This document shows, one piece after another, positions 35,033 to 43,832 of a stretch of 64,000 nt of DNA (position 1 is its first letter; each line of letters opens with the position of its first letter). A program made the translations under genes and the position numbers. Below the pieces are notes generated by a model, which had not been told where the DNA came from, made no database searches, and was given only the letters and a program-made list of their open reading frames with translations. This stretch comes from Halomicroarcula saliterrae (GTDB lineage: Archaea > Halobacteriota > Halobacteria > Halobacteriales > Haloarculaceae). The stretch lies in NCBI RefSeq assembly GCF_031624395.1, contig NZ_JAMQON010000004.1, forward strand, positions 62,001 to 126,000, given 5' to 3'.

Positions 35033-36295
35033 GTCGCGACGAGGGAGAAACCCACACCGGGATTGAAACTTTCTGAGCTGCCGCTTGCGCTTCCATCGGG
35101 ATGTCGCGACGAGGGAGAAACCCACACCGGGATTGAAACTGTTAGTGTTGAGAACTTCTTGCGCGACTTCCGAAATGTCGCGACGAGGGAGAAACCCACA
35201 CCGGGATTGAAACTTGGCAAGATGCGCGGGGACTGGGAAGAATATCATGTCGCGACGAGGGAGAAACCCACACCGGGATTGAAACAACCAGAGACGTTCT
35301 ACCTGAAACGCCGGGCTGTCGCGACGAGGGAGAAACCCACACCGGGATTGAAACGCGTACGCCGATTTATCCGTGTACGTGACTGGCTGGGTCGCGACGA
35401 GGGAGAAACCCACACCGGGATTGAAACCGGTCGTCGTCGAGGCCGCCGTCGTCGCGCTCGTTGGTCGCGACGAGGGAGAAACCCACACCGGGATTGAAAC
35501 AGTAGTCGCACCTCAAATATCGACGGCGTCGGCTGGGTCGCGACGAGGGAGAAACCCACACCGGGATTGAAACAGACAGGGAGAGTGCCTGCGCTTCCTA
35601 TGCTTGTATCGTCGCGACGAGGGAGAAACCCACACCGGGATTGAAACTTGATGAACTCAAACTCAAAGATGTAATCCTCGAAGGGTCGCGACGAGGGAGA
35701 AACCCACACCGGGATTGAAACGTTTGCTGGTGCTGAGGTGGTCCGGCAGGTCGCGCGTCGCGACGAGGGAGAAACCCACACCGGGATTGAAACAGTACAT
35801 CACGTTCACCGCTGGTGTCCTGCAGAACTGTCGCGACGAGGGAGAAACCCACACCGGGATTGAAACCTCCCGGTAGCTTCGTGCGTACCGTGCAAGCCGG
35901 GTCGCGACGAGGGAGAAACCCACACCGGGATTGAAACGTGCGCGTGCTCATTATTCACCTGTAAGCGGGTTCGTCGCGACGAGGGAGAAACCCACACCGG
36001 GATTGAAACGGAACGGAAATATCAACACTGTTGGGAACTTCAATGCGTCGCGACGAGGGAGAAACCCACACCGGGATTGAAACTCGCAGTCCGATGACTA
36101 CCCTCTGGCGCTTCGCGTGTCGCGACGAGGGAGAAACCCACACCGGGATTGAAACACGTCACCGTCACGAACTCCACGCCGAGCGACACGTCGCGACGAG
36201 GGAGAAACCCACACCGGGATTGAAACACAGTCGCACCTTGCACTACCCTCACTGGCCCGTCACGACGAGGGAGAAACCCACACCGGAATTGAAAC
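35033..36295 (+). CRISPR. CRISPR array 2: 18 repeats, 17 spacers, transcribed rightward
   Basis: Eighteen 37-base repeats beginning GTCGCGACGAGG and ending CGGGATTGAAAC, with spacers of about 33-37 bases. Seventeen repeats look identical; the last (36259-36295) has two changes (position 4 G to A, position 29 G to A), which marks the trailer end. The first eight bases, GTCGCGAC, are themselves palindromic, unlike array 1 (GTCGAGAC). The leader lies at the left next to cas2. The equal repeat number of both arrays may be chance. Confidence 0.98.
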
Positions 36296-36378
36296 AGTAT
36301 GGGGTTGAAGCGTCTATCACGTCGTCGGCTGGAACCTATAACGAGTTTTCAGACGAACCCTACGGGGGGTGAGCTGTT

Positions 36379-37071
36379 TCAGAACGTCACCAACAGCGGT
36401 ACGTGATCGCTTGCTTCGATCCAGTTGTGATACTCACCGACCATCAAATCAACATCCGAGTCCATCAGTTCTCGCGGGACGAACGCGTAGTCAATATGGT
36501 AGGGTCGTTCCTCCTTCTTGTGCATATAGAATGTTGCCTCCGTCTCCTCACCAAATTCGTTACCAGAAACTGCGTGGTATGCGCTGTACAGCCCGTATTG
36601 GTTCAACTTCCTTTGCACATCACCGAGGTTACCGCAGAGCGGACTGTTAGGTGATTCGTCCCACATTACGTTCCAGTTGAAGTCGCCGGCGACGACCGTG
36701 TTCTCGTTGACCAGTTCGGGATTGTTCTCGAGGGCAGTGTAGGCCTGACTGATGTAACGCTGTCGTGGATGTTCCTTGTTGTTCACCGTCCACACCGCGA
36801 GAACGTCCATGATACCAGTTTCGACGTGGAGAAAATGGTCTGCTTCAACGATCTCCGTGGTGTTAGTGACCTCTATCCCATTTCGAGTGAATACCCCGAT
36901 TCCCTTGTTTGGGTTATCACCAGTCCACCACCAATCCGTGAATTCAGACCAGTCTCCCTTCTCGGCAGGATTTTCGCACTCAGGCACAGCTGCTATATCT
37001 GGCTCAAGCTTGAGGAGTTGATGTTGTTTCTTTCGAAACGCCTGATTGCAGTTCCATGTAACTAGCTTCAT
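36379..37071 (-). CDS. Endonuclease/exonuclease/phosphatase (EEP) family protein
   Basis: 230 residues from the ATG at 37071 (MKLVTWNCNQAFRKK). EEP fold motifs: TWNCN (Asn ligand), DIAAVPECENP (catalytic Glu), AGDFNWN (Asp/Asn pair), DYAFVPREL, and the terminal SDHVPLLVTF with the catalytic Asp-His. The active-site set is complete, so it is probably a Mg-dependent nuclease or phosphoesterase. Its stop lies 84 bases beyond the trailer end of array 2. It is a single gene; a role in defence is possible but unsupported. Confidence 0.85.
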   Translation of the reverse strand: MKLVTWNCNQAFRKKQHQLLKLEPDIAAVPECENPAEKGDWSEFTDWWWTGDNPNKGIGVFTRNGIEVTNTTEIVEADHFLHVETGIMDVLAVWTVNNKEHPRQRYISQAYTALENNPELVNENTVVAGDFNWNVMWDESPNSPLCGNLGDVQRKLNQYGLYSAYHAVSGNEFGEETEATFYMHKKEERPYHIDYAFVPRELMDSDVDLMVGEYHNWIEASDHVPLLVTF

Positions 37072-37442
37072 ACCCGTGCTTTTCTGGCTAGCTAATTCAA
37101 TCTGAGGAGTAACTAGACCTGTCACAGAAAGGTAGTGCTTCCTACGGCGTGCTCAGAAGTTGGGGTGATTTATACATTCAGCTGCTGCGCGAAAACCACC
37201 GTTCGTATTTGAATAGCTGTTTCCAGTCTAATCATTACACAGCCTCACAGGAGTATTGTTTGAGTGCCCATTCTCATTCCTCTGTGCAACTCGTTCAGCG
37301 AGACTTAGAATAACTACAGTGCAGTTGGCGCGTGATGAATCGACGCTCGGTAGCGTCGAGAACGCGCGAGGGGCGTCCGAACGTAGTGAGGACGACGGTT
37401 GGGGAGGAGCTGGCGTCCAATAAAAAGAGCCGCCTATGCCTC
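37072..37442. other. Intergenic region, no gene seen
   Basis: About 370 bases without a supportable gene. It should hold the EEP promoter at its left end. At 37340-37425 there is a GC-rich stretch with GAATCGACGCTCGG and TAGCGTCGAGAAC elements that form a small hairpin, followed by an A-run (AATAAAAAGAG) near the 3' end of the OB-fold gene; this may be terminator-like. Confidence 0.35.
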
Positions 37443-38288
37443 CTACAGCCGCTCTGTTCGTTCTGGGAACTCGATACTACTCCAGCCCGTCAATGCAACC
37501 GAAACACGCCCCTCGTACCAACTCTTGGCCACCGACCGGAACCGCACACGCTCGCCTTCTTTGACTAAGGGTTGATCGCTGGCCGTCCATGAGACGAATT
37601 TCGTAACCGATGTCTCATCCTCTATCAGCCCCACCTGAGAGATCGCTGGACAACTCGACTCCCAAAGGACCTTCACTCGACCCGCAATGTCCACCTCGCT
37701 TCGATTTGCCTCCCCAATCTTCTCGATTGGCACAACCGTCCCTGGCGCAAGCCATTCTTCCTCAGTCACTGAGACCGACGCATCCACGATATCCGCCCCA
37801 TCTGCAATCCGCCTGGCTACCTTCTTCGAGAGTGCCGCCGTCGTCGTTCCCGTCCGGACTCGCTCTTGTATCCGCTTGGCCTGCCGATTCACGCTCGCCA
37901 GTTCTTCCCGAGTCATTTCTGCCCGTGGGTCCACCCTATCTGAATCTTCCCATCGGTCCACGCTCGCTGCACGCTTCGCAAATCGTCGACGTCGCGCTTC
38001 GTTTCCTCGCTCCACAATCCCCCTCGTCCGTGCCTCTCGGTCTGAGTCTTGGCGCTTATCCCACCGGCTACTGGTTCGCTCGATCTCTGCCTCCCGGGCT
38101 TCCATCCGTTCTTCCGCTTCTAAGGTCAGTCCTCGTCCAGCCGCCTCGAAATGATTCGTATCGACCTTCGACTGTATCTCCTGTTGGACCGACCGCTGCA
38201 GCTCCGGCTCTTCCTCGACGACCGCCTCATCTTCGACCGGGTATTCATCGTGCGAAACTTCATATCGGATCGAGTTCTCTATACTCAT
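37443..38288 (-). CDS. OB-fold (RPA-like) DNA-binding plasmid protein
   Basis: 281 residues from the ATG at 38288 (MSIENSIRYEVSH). Residues 1-150 are highly charged and helical, with coiled-coil character. The C-terminal 100 residues form an OB fold (EVDIAGRVKVLWESSCPAISQVGLIEDETSVTKFVSW ... GERVRFRSVAKSWYEGRVSVALTGWSSI), as in haloarchaeal RPA-type ssDNA-binding proteins. Such genes are common next to plasmid replication modules, and orc1 with its iterons lies 2.5 kb away. A role in replication or transfer is inferred. Confidence 0.7.
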   Translation of the reverse strand: MSIENSIRYEVSHDEYPVEDEAVVEEEPELQRSVQQEIQSKVDTNHFEAAGRGLTLEAEERMEAREAEIERTSSRWDKRQDSDREARTRGIVERGNEARRRRFAKRAASVDRWEDSDRVDPRAEMTREELASVNRQAKRIQERVRTGTTTAALSKKVARRIADGADIVDASVSVTEEEWLAPGTVVPIEKIGEANRSEVDIAGRVKVLWESSCPAISQVGLIEDETSVTKFVSWTASDQPLVKEGERVRFRSVAKSWYEGRVSVALTGWSSIEFPERTERL

Positions 38289-38397
38289 TGCAGAATCTCC
38301 GAAGGCGCCCACTCAGCGTCTTCCAACTTTCACGACTCTCCAGCCGTGGCTCTCATCACATATCGACTACATCCTCGCGCGCTGTCCGCGCCTTCAC

Positions 38398-38413
38398 GCG
38401 CCCGACAGGGCGC
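38398..38413. repeat. GCGCCC/GGGCGC palindrome upstream of OB-fold gene
   Basis: A 6-bp inverted repeat with a 4-base loop, 110 bases upstream of the ATG at 38288. It resembles the cores of promoters A and B but lacks the clear adjoining TATA box, so membership in that family is doubtful. A further GCGCGC pair flanks it. Confidence 0.35.
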
Positions 38414-38559
38414 GGGCAGCGCGCACCTACGAGAAGGTACAACTAGTCTCGCGCGACCGGCCAGCCCGCCCGAGTGTCCAGCTTCAAGTCGGTTTCCGGT
38501 CCGAAGGATGAGGACCGAAACCGCACTTGATGCTGCCGTCCCGAAAGGGCGAGCGAGGA

Positions 38560-38587
38560 ACGAACAGCGAACCGGTTCGCTGTTCGT
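38560..38587. repeat. Perfect 28-bp palindrome
   Basis: Two 14-base arms without a spacer (ACGAACAGCGAACC and its exact complement). It lies in the 686-base gene-free stretch 38289-38974 and would form a strong cruciform or be a dimeric protein site. The flanks are GC-rich (CCGAAAGGGCGAGCGAGG before it). Confidence 0.7.
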
Positions 38588-38644
38588 GGTGCGGGCGTCC
38601 GGCCGGGCGAGCGGGACGGGCCATACTAGACCAACCCAACCGCC

Positions 38645-38752
38645 TCCCTGGTGGACTGAAAGGGCGAGGTCATTCGACGAACTCCGACGATGCAAGCACC
38701 TACTGGAGCGCAGCGAGTCGCGGGAGTCGAACGATTGAGGGCTTTCAAGTTG
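38645..38752 (+). repeat. GAAAGGGCGAGG...GAGGGCTTTC structured repeat, copy 1
   Basis: The left border CCCTGGTGGACTGAAAGGGC and right border TTGAGGGCTTTCAAG match copy 2 at 46195-46317 while the middle differs. TGAAAG and CTTTCA at the two borders can pair. The interior has small GC-rich hairpins (GAGCGCAGCGAGTCGCGGGAG). It could be a non-coding RNA or a small mobile repeat; there is no ORF. Confidence 0.55.
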
Positions 38753-38974
38753 TGCTGGACTGATTGGCACACCACTGTCATAGGAAAAGAATCGTCCCGC
38801 ATGTGATACAAAAGGACTGCTGAATAGAGAGGATGTAGCAGTATGTGATTCTGCGAACAAGCTTGTCAGCGTATAAGATTGGTTCGTGTTTGTGAACACG
38901 TCTCATTTTAAATTGATGCTTAATTACTGTTCCCAATGTTTTTTATTTGGGGGCAACTCATATTTGATATTATC

Positions 38975-40438
38975 ATGGAGAAAGAACGCCTGCTCAAGTC
39001 ATTAGATTTTGGACAGGTTGATGCCGAATCTGAAAATAATCTTACGGATTTATTCGTTAAAACCCGCGAATTTGAAAGAGTTCCAGATAGTGATACCCAA
39101 TTAATAAAGGGGGCAAAAGGCTCAGGAAAGAGCGCTATTTTTAAATTGTTCACTGAACACGAAGACTACGCCCGAGAAAAACTTCCTAATAAGTTTCCAG
39201 AAAACTTGTCGATAATCAAAGCGACGGGTGGGGAGAGCTTCAAAACCGTATTGGGAGAAGATTTGAAAAATCTTGTTGAAGAGGATGGGTTTGATTACGA
39301 TAAATTTTGGAGGTTATATATAAGCCTGAAAATAGCCTCTCAGATCGGGTCTGAAGGATACTCCGCTACCGATGAACTTGGGACTGTTCTTCAAAAGTTG
39401 GGAGAACAACCCGACCACCGAGTACTCCCATTTGGAAAAAGAATGTGGCAAGCCTTTATTGGTTCACCTCCGACGAACGGAAATATATCAATCAAGGACC
39501 TGACCATTAATTTTGAACATGAGAGCGATATCGATATTCGCCAGCTGTTGTTACAAGAACAGGAATTTTTAGAGGAGAGAAACAAGCAAGTCTGGTTGTT
39601 ATTCGATCAAATCGATGAACTCCAAAGCCAACATCCAGAGAAGCGCAAAGAGATGCTAGAGGCATTATTTAGAACACAATTGTCATTTATGAGAGACCCC
39701 TTTTCTAACATTCATTTGAAAGTGTTAATTCGGTCTGATATTTGGAAGGATCTAAGCTTTGTCAACATGGATAAGTTCTTAGGAAAGCAAATTAATTTAG
39801 GGTGGAACAGTGGGATTCTTATTAAATTGATAAATAAACGAATGCTCTCATCGCCAGAAGTGAAGGAATATGTGTCTGACACAATTAGCAAGGATTTAGA
39901 CGCCGATATTGTCGATCAGTACGATATAGAAACTCAAAAGAGGATATTTTATGCAGTTTTCGCCGATCAGGTTTATAGCGGCCCAAAAGAAGCAGACCTT
40001 TTTGACTGGATTAGAGATCGGATTAAAGATGGTCTAGATGGACACTACCCTAGGGAACTCATTTCCTTCTGTAATGTGGCTAAAGAGAATCAAATCAAGG
40101 AAAATCCAAATCCGAACAAGAAATTAATTGAAGGGAACTCAGTAAAAGATGCATATTATACTGTCTCTGAGCAGCGGGTTAATACCTATCTTGGAGAATT
40201 TGGTGAAATAGAAGAACACGTGAATAGCTTTGAGGGCATGAGACAAAAAGAGTTCACTCGTGATGAACTCTCAGAGTTATTTGAGGATCTATCTCCCTAT
40301 GGCGACGAAGCAATTACTAAATTGTATGAGTTAGGTGTTTTAAAGCCTAAAGATGGAAGGGGAAGAAATGCAGATAAATTTGAAATCCCTCCATTATACC
40401 GAGACGGTCTTGGACTAGTACTCCGAGGCAGACCATAG
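38975..40438 (+). CDS. AT-rich P-loop ATPase (Sll1717-like family)
   Basis: 487 residues from the ATG at 38975 (MEKERLLKSLDFG). Walker A is GAKGSGKSAIFKLF (near residue 50); a Walker B-like VWLLFDQIDEL lies near residue 205. It resembles the stand-alone STAND/P-loop ATPases named after Sll1717. Family members are often near defence genes, but no partner nuclease follows here. The gene is strikingly AT-rich, with AAA/ATT codons that its neighbours avoid, which points to recent transfer from a low-GC donor. The C-terminal 60 residues form a winged-helix-like end (FTRDELSELFEDLSPYGDEAITKLYELGVLKPKD). Confidence 0.75.
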   Translation: MEKERLLKSLDFGQVDAESENNLTDLFVKTREFERVPDSDTQLIKGAKGSGKSAIFKLFTEHEDYAREKLPNKFPENLSIIKATGGESFKTVLGEDLKNLVEEDGFDYDKFWRLYISLKIASQIGSEGYSATDELGTVLQKLGEQPDHRVLPFGKRMWQAFIGSPPTNGNISIKDLTINFEHESDIDIRQLLLQEQEFLEERNKQVWLLFDQIDELQSQHPEKRKEMLEALFRTQLSFMRDPFSNIHLKVLIRSDIWKDLSFVNMDKFLGKQINLGWNSGILIKLINKRMLSSPEVKEYVSDTISKDLDADIVDQYDIETQKRIFYAVFADQVYSGPKEADLFDWIRDRIKDGLDGHYPRELISFCNVAKENQIKENPNPNKKLIEGNSVKDAYYTVSEQRVNTYLGEFGEIEEHVNSFEGMRQKEFTRDELSELFEDLSPYGDEAITKLYELGVLKPKDGRGRNADKFEIPPLYRDGLGLVLRGRP

Positions 40439-40769
40439 TAAAAATACAGTTGTCTCGAATCACATTCAGAACTATTCCGTGTGTGATACGCATGCTGTAT
40501 TCAGCACGACTGCCCGAACCCGTCATCCATTGAGAATATTACTGAGCGCCAGACACATCTCCTATCCCCACACAGACACACCCCACTATTTCTCGTGAAC
40601 AACCGATTACACGCCTCCACCGACACTGAACACCTATATCTACCCCCACAGAAAAAAACCACCCCTCCAATACGTCCAGAACATATCAGCGCTTTAGCGG
40701 AAACAGTGGGGTGTACCCAGCAACACTCCCAAGCACCCATTTATAAGCAAAGACGGGACCAGACACCCC
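40439..40769. other. Left half of replication origin with iterons and A-rich tract
   Basis: The gene-free stretch before orc1. It holds an inverted iteron (40572-40599, core GTGGGGTGTGTC on the minus strand), a direct partial iteron (40695-40718, GAAACAGTGGGGTGT), and between them the A7 tract CCACAGAAAAAAACC, a possible unwinding element. The TATA box TTTATAAG (40740-40746) lies 23 bases before the orc1 ATG. The iteron core resembles haloarchaeal ORB sites, which Orc1 binds. Confidence 0.75.
40750..40769 (+). promoter_or_regulatory. orc1 leader shared with the Hint/LAGLIDADG gene
   Basis: The 19 bases AAGACGGGACCAGACACCC directly before the orc1 start (40750-40768) recur at 51245-51263 before the gene at 51266. 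In both places TTATA lies just upstream, at almost the same spacing. Confidence 0.7.
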
Positions 40770-41996
40770 ATGACTGGGTTCGAGCGTAACCGGAGTATCT
40801 TCGCGAACAAGGACGCATTGAGTGAATCGTACCAACCCGACGAACTCGAAGAACGAGACGAAGAGATTGCTGACTACATGGACGCCCTCCAGCCAATCGT
40901 CGACGGCTGGGAACCGAACAACATCTTTCTCTACGGAAACACCGGTGTGGGAAAGACGGCTGTCACAGAGTACCTGCTTCGGATGCTCGAAGCAGACGTC
41001 GAGGCCTACGACGACGTTGCGCTCTCAGTGCTCACGCTCAACTGCAACACGCTCACCTCCTCGTATCAGGTCGCCATTGCGATGGTGAACGCACTCAGAG
41101 ATCCTGGAGACGAACTCAGCGCCACTGGCTATCCCCAACAGACGGTCTTCACTAAACTCTACAGCGAACTCGAAGCGTTGGGTGGAACCGTCCTCGTTGT
41201 CCTCGATGAAATCGATTCGATTGGGGACCGTGATGAACTCCTCTATGAACTACCACGGGCACGGGCGAATGGGTATCTCGAACAGACGAGCGTTGGTGTC
41301 ATCGGCATCAGCAACGACCTGCAGTTCCGTGACCAGCTCGACCCACGCGTCCAGGATACGCTTTGTGAACGAGAACTCCAGTTCCCACCATACGAAGCTC
41401 CAGAGTTAGCGAATATTCTCGCTTCCAGAGCGAAGATTGCACTCACTGACGACGCCTGTGCAGACGGTGTCTTGAACCTCTGTGCAGCGCTGGCTGCCAG
41501 AGACAGTGGGAGTGCCCGTCAGGCACTTGACTTACTTCGGTTGGCCGGTGAGACAGCAGAGAGCGCCGATGCCGAGGCGATCGAGGAACACCACGTCGAG
41601 GACGCTCGACACAAACTCAATGCTGAACGCGTCGAGGAGGGAATGCGCGAACTCACCGTCCACGGGAAACTAGTACTCCTCGCAGTCGTCTCGAAGGAAG
41701 CCCAGCAAAAAACTCCATGCCGAGGCCGCGATGTGTACGAAGAGTACCAACGCGTGTGTGATAGCGCAACGACGTCCCCCCTGGTCCAGCGCTCAGTGAA
41801 CAACCACCTCGCAGACCTTCGAATGTTCGGCATCCTCAAAGCGACAGAAAATCGAAGCGGCTCACGGGGAAATTACCACAGTTACGAACTCAACGTCCCC
41901 TTCCGGAGTGCGTTAGAAGCGATGGGTGATGCGCTCCCCCTTGCGGAAACGATTGAGCAGATCCGAAAATACGCGAAGAGAAACAACGTGCTGTAG
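40770..41996 (+). CDS. orc1: Orc1/Cdc6 replication initiator
   Basis: 408 residues. The AAA+ ATPase has Walker A GNTGVGKT at residues 57-64 and Walker B VVLDEID at about 144; sensor 1 is in VIGISND. The C-terminal winged helix (about 310-405) contacts ORB DNA. It initiates replication at the origin formed by the iterons on both sides of the gene. A short leader is expected, as the TATA box is 23-30 bases from the ATG. Orc1 plus iterons marks this 1-52 kb region as a replicon, or as one integrated into another. Confidence 0.95.
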   Translation: MTGFERNRSIFANKDALSESYQPDELEERDEEIADYMDALQPIVDGWEPNNIFLYGNTGVGKTAVTEYLLRMLEADVEAYDDVALSVLTLNCNTLTSSYQVAIAMVNALRDPGDELSATGYPQQTVFTKLYSELEALGGTVLVVLDEIDSIGDRDELLYELPRARANGYLEQTSVGVIGISNDLQFRDQLDPRVQDTLCERELQFPPYEAPELANILASRAKIALTDDACADGVLNLCAALAARDSGSARQALDLLRLAGETAESADAEAIEEHHVEDARHKLNAERVEEGMRELTVHGKLVLLAVVSKEAQQKTPCRGRDVYEEYQRVCDSATTSPLVQRSVNNHLADLRMFGILKATENRSGSRGNYHSYELNVPFRSALEAMGDALPLAETIEQIRKYAKRNNVL

Positions 41997-42022
41997 CTAA
42001 GAGGAAGCCTCTGAAGACGCTG

Positions 42023-42218
42023 TTCACTGGAAATGGTGGGGTGTGTCTGTTGGTCAGAACAGTAGTGACGCCAGTCGACCTTCACAAGAAGTAGTGGGGT
42101 GTGTCTGTCTAGGTAGACCAGAAGCAGACTGGCTTCACTTGCAACAGTGGGGTGTGTCTATCTCTGTGAACTCCAGAACCATACCGGCACTTCACTGGAA
42201 GCAGTGGGGTGTCTCTGT
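42023..42218. repeat. Four direct origin iterons (ORB-like) downstream of orc1
   Basis: 28-base units beginning TTCAC and containing GTGGGGTGTGTCTGT (last copy GTGGGGTGTCTCTGT) start at 42023, 42081, 42134 and 42191, spaced 53-58 bases, about five helical turns. The GGAAA/GTGGGGT layout resembles the haloarchaeal ORB motif. An inverted partial copy (GACACACCCC) follows at about 42246. Together with the units upstream of orc1, this defines the origin. Confidence 0.85.
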
Positions 42219-42326
42219 ATAGTCTTCCAAAAGACCGATTCACACGACACACCCCTATCGAGATGAACACGTCCCACTGAGTCGACCACCAGCGCTTTAC
42301 TCATACACAAATCACAGACAAGGTGA

Positions 42327-43532
42327 ATGGGCACCGAGCCAGAAACGACGGACCTCGACCCGCTCAAAGAGCGTCTTGACTCAGAGGCAGTCACGTTCGT
42401 CAATACGCTCAACGGGGACATTGGCTCGCTCATCGAGGCCACCGACGAGCTCCATTTCGAGTATCTCGTCGGCGATGTCTCAGACCATGGAGTCTCCTCA
42501 AGCAATCACACACATTTCGACCTCGTTCATGAGGACTCGACGATTCACTGCGTCATTTTCTCATTTCGACATTCAACAATCGACGTTGACCTCGAAGATG
42601 GCATCCAGGTCGCGGTGAAGGGCGACCTCTCCTATTACGAGGACGGGGGCAATATCTCGGTCATCGTCGAGGATATCGTCCGCGTCGGCGACGGAATCTA
42701 CCAGCAGACCTACGAGGAAAATCGAGAAATCCTTGCTGAAGACGGCTTACTCGATCCTGAGACAAAACAGGAACTCCCAGAGCGACCGCGTCATATCGGG
42801 ATTGCAACGAGCGCCGACAGTGATGCTCGCGAAGACGCGGTGACGAGTATCCAAGACCGGGACCCGGCGGTCGATATCACGATTCACAACACGGCTGTCC
42901 AGGGGATGGATGCGATGGCCTCGATGATGGAGGCTATCAGCCGGCTCGATGATGATGCCACAATCGACGTCATTGTCCTCACTCGGGGTGGTGGTTCTGA
43001 TAAGCACCTTCGCGTGTTCAACGAGACGCCACTCTGTCGAGTCATCCACAATACGGACACCCCAGTGGTCGTTGGCGTTGGTCACGAGAATGATCGGTCC
43101 TTGGCCGATGAGGTTGCAGACATGCGGGTGATGACGCCCACCCACGTTGGTGAGATTGTTCCCGAGAAAGCTGAACTCGAAGCACGCTGTGGTGAGCTCG
43201 AAACCAGACTCGAGACAGCCTATACGAAGACAGTGAGGACATCCTTGGAAACGAACACCGAACGGCTAGACCGAGCGTACACCCAGCGTGTGACCAGCCA
43301 GGTTGATACCCTCCGACAAGACCTCGATCACGCATTCGAGCGAGTGAGTACGGAGCGACTCACCGAACTCGAGAATCGCCTCGAAAGCGCACGAACGCAG
43401 TACGAACAGCAACGAGCGTACGAACAAGAGACGAAAGAACAACGCCGGGAGAACCGACGACTCAAAATCGCACTCGTCGTGCTGGCACTCCTCGTCTTGG
43501 CACTGGCGCTAGGCATCATCCTCTCACTATGA
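42327..43532 (+). CDS. xseA: Exodeoxyribonuclease VII large subunit
   Basis: 401 residues. An N-terminal OB domain (about 30-125) precedes the nuclease core (about 145-270: HIGIATSADSDAREDAV, IDVIVLTRGGGSDKHLRVFNE, PVVVGVGHENDRSLADEVADMRVMTPTHVGE), whose RGGGS and GHE-D motifs are typical of XseA. A long coiled coil follows, and the last 20 residues are a transmembrane helix, as in other haloarchaeal copies. It degrades ssDNA with XseB. It overlaps xseB by 4 bases and lies next to the origin. Confidence 0.9.
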   Translation: MGTEPETTDLDPLKERLDSEAVTFVNTLNGDIGSLIEATDELHFEYLVGDVSDHGVSSSNHTHFDLVHEDSTIHCVIFSFRHSTIDVDLEDGIQVAVKGDLSYYEDGGNISVIVEDIVRVGDGIYQQTYEENREILAEDGLLDPETKQELPERPRHIGIATSADSDAREDAVTSIQDRDPAVDITIHNTAVQGMDAMASMMEAISRLDDDATIDVIVLTRGGGSDKHLRVFNETPLCRVIHNTDTPVVVGVGHENDRSLADEVADMRVMTPTHVGEIVPEKAELEARCGELETRLETAYTKTVRTSLETNTERLDRAYTQRVTSQVDTLRQDLDHAFERVSTERLTELENRLESARTQYEQQRAYEQETKEQRRENRRLKIALVVLALLVLALALGIILSL

Positions 43533-43711
43533 GTACCACCGACTCCATCGGCGAGAAGACGGACCGACTCGAATCGATTATCGACCAGCTCGAAAACGGC
43601 GATGTTTCACTGGAACAGGCAAAGGAACTCCACGAAGAGGGCAAAGAGCTACTCAGCGAACTCGAAGCTGAACTCGATGCTGATGAGGGCGAAATCTTTG
43701 AGCAGGCATAG
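43529..43711 (+). CDS. xseB: Exodeoxyribonuclease VII small subunit
   Basis: 60 residues. The helical hairpin pattern RLESIIDQLENGDVSLEQAKELHEEGKELL is the XseB signature. Its ATGA overlaps the xseA stop. It is needed for a soluble, active XseA complex. Confidence 0.88.
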   Translation: MSTTDSIGEKTDRLESIIDQLENGDVSLEQAKELHEEGKELLSELEAELDADEGEIFEQA

Positions 43712-43832
43712 CTGACTCAACAGCGCGCTACGAGAGCTGTCTGTGTCCGCCCACAGGCACCGACAGACGGCCAAGACGGGTCCAAAATCTACTGGAGACT
43801 AGTTTTATTGGGACACCGTAACACAACCAAAT

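Noticed and set aside
34975-36372. Long open frames through CRISPR array 2 (up to 161 residues)
   Set aside because: They are repeat translations (REKPTPGLK, FNPGVGFSLVAT) with no conserved protein content.
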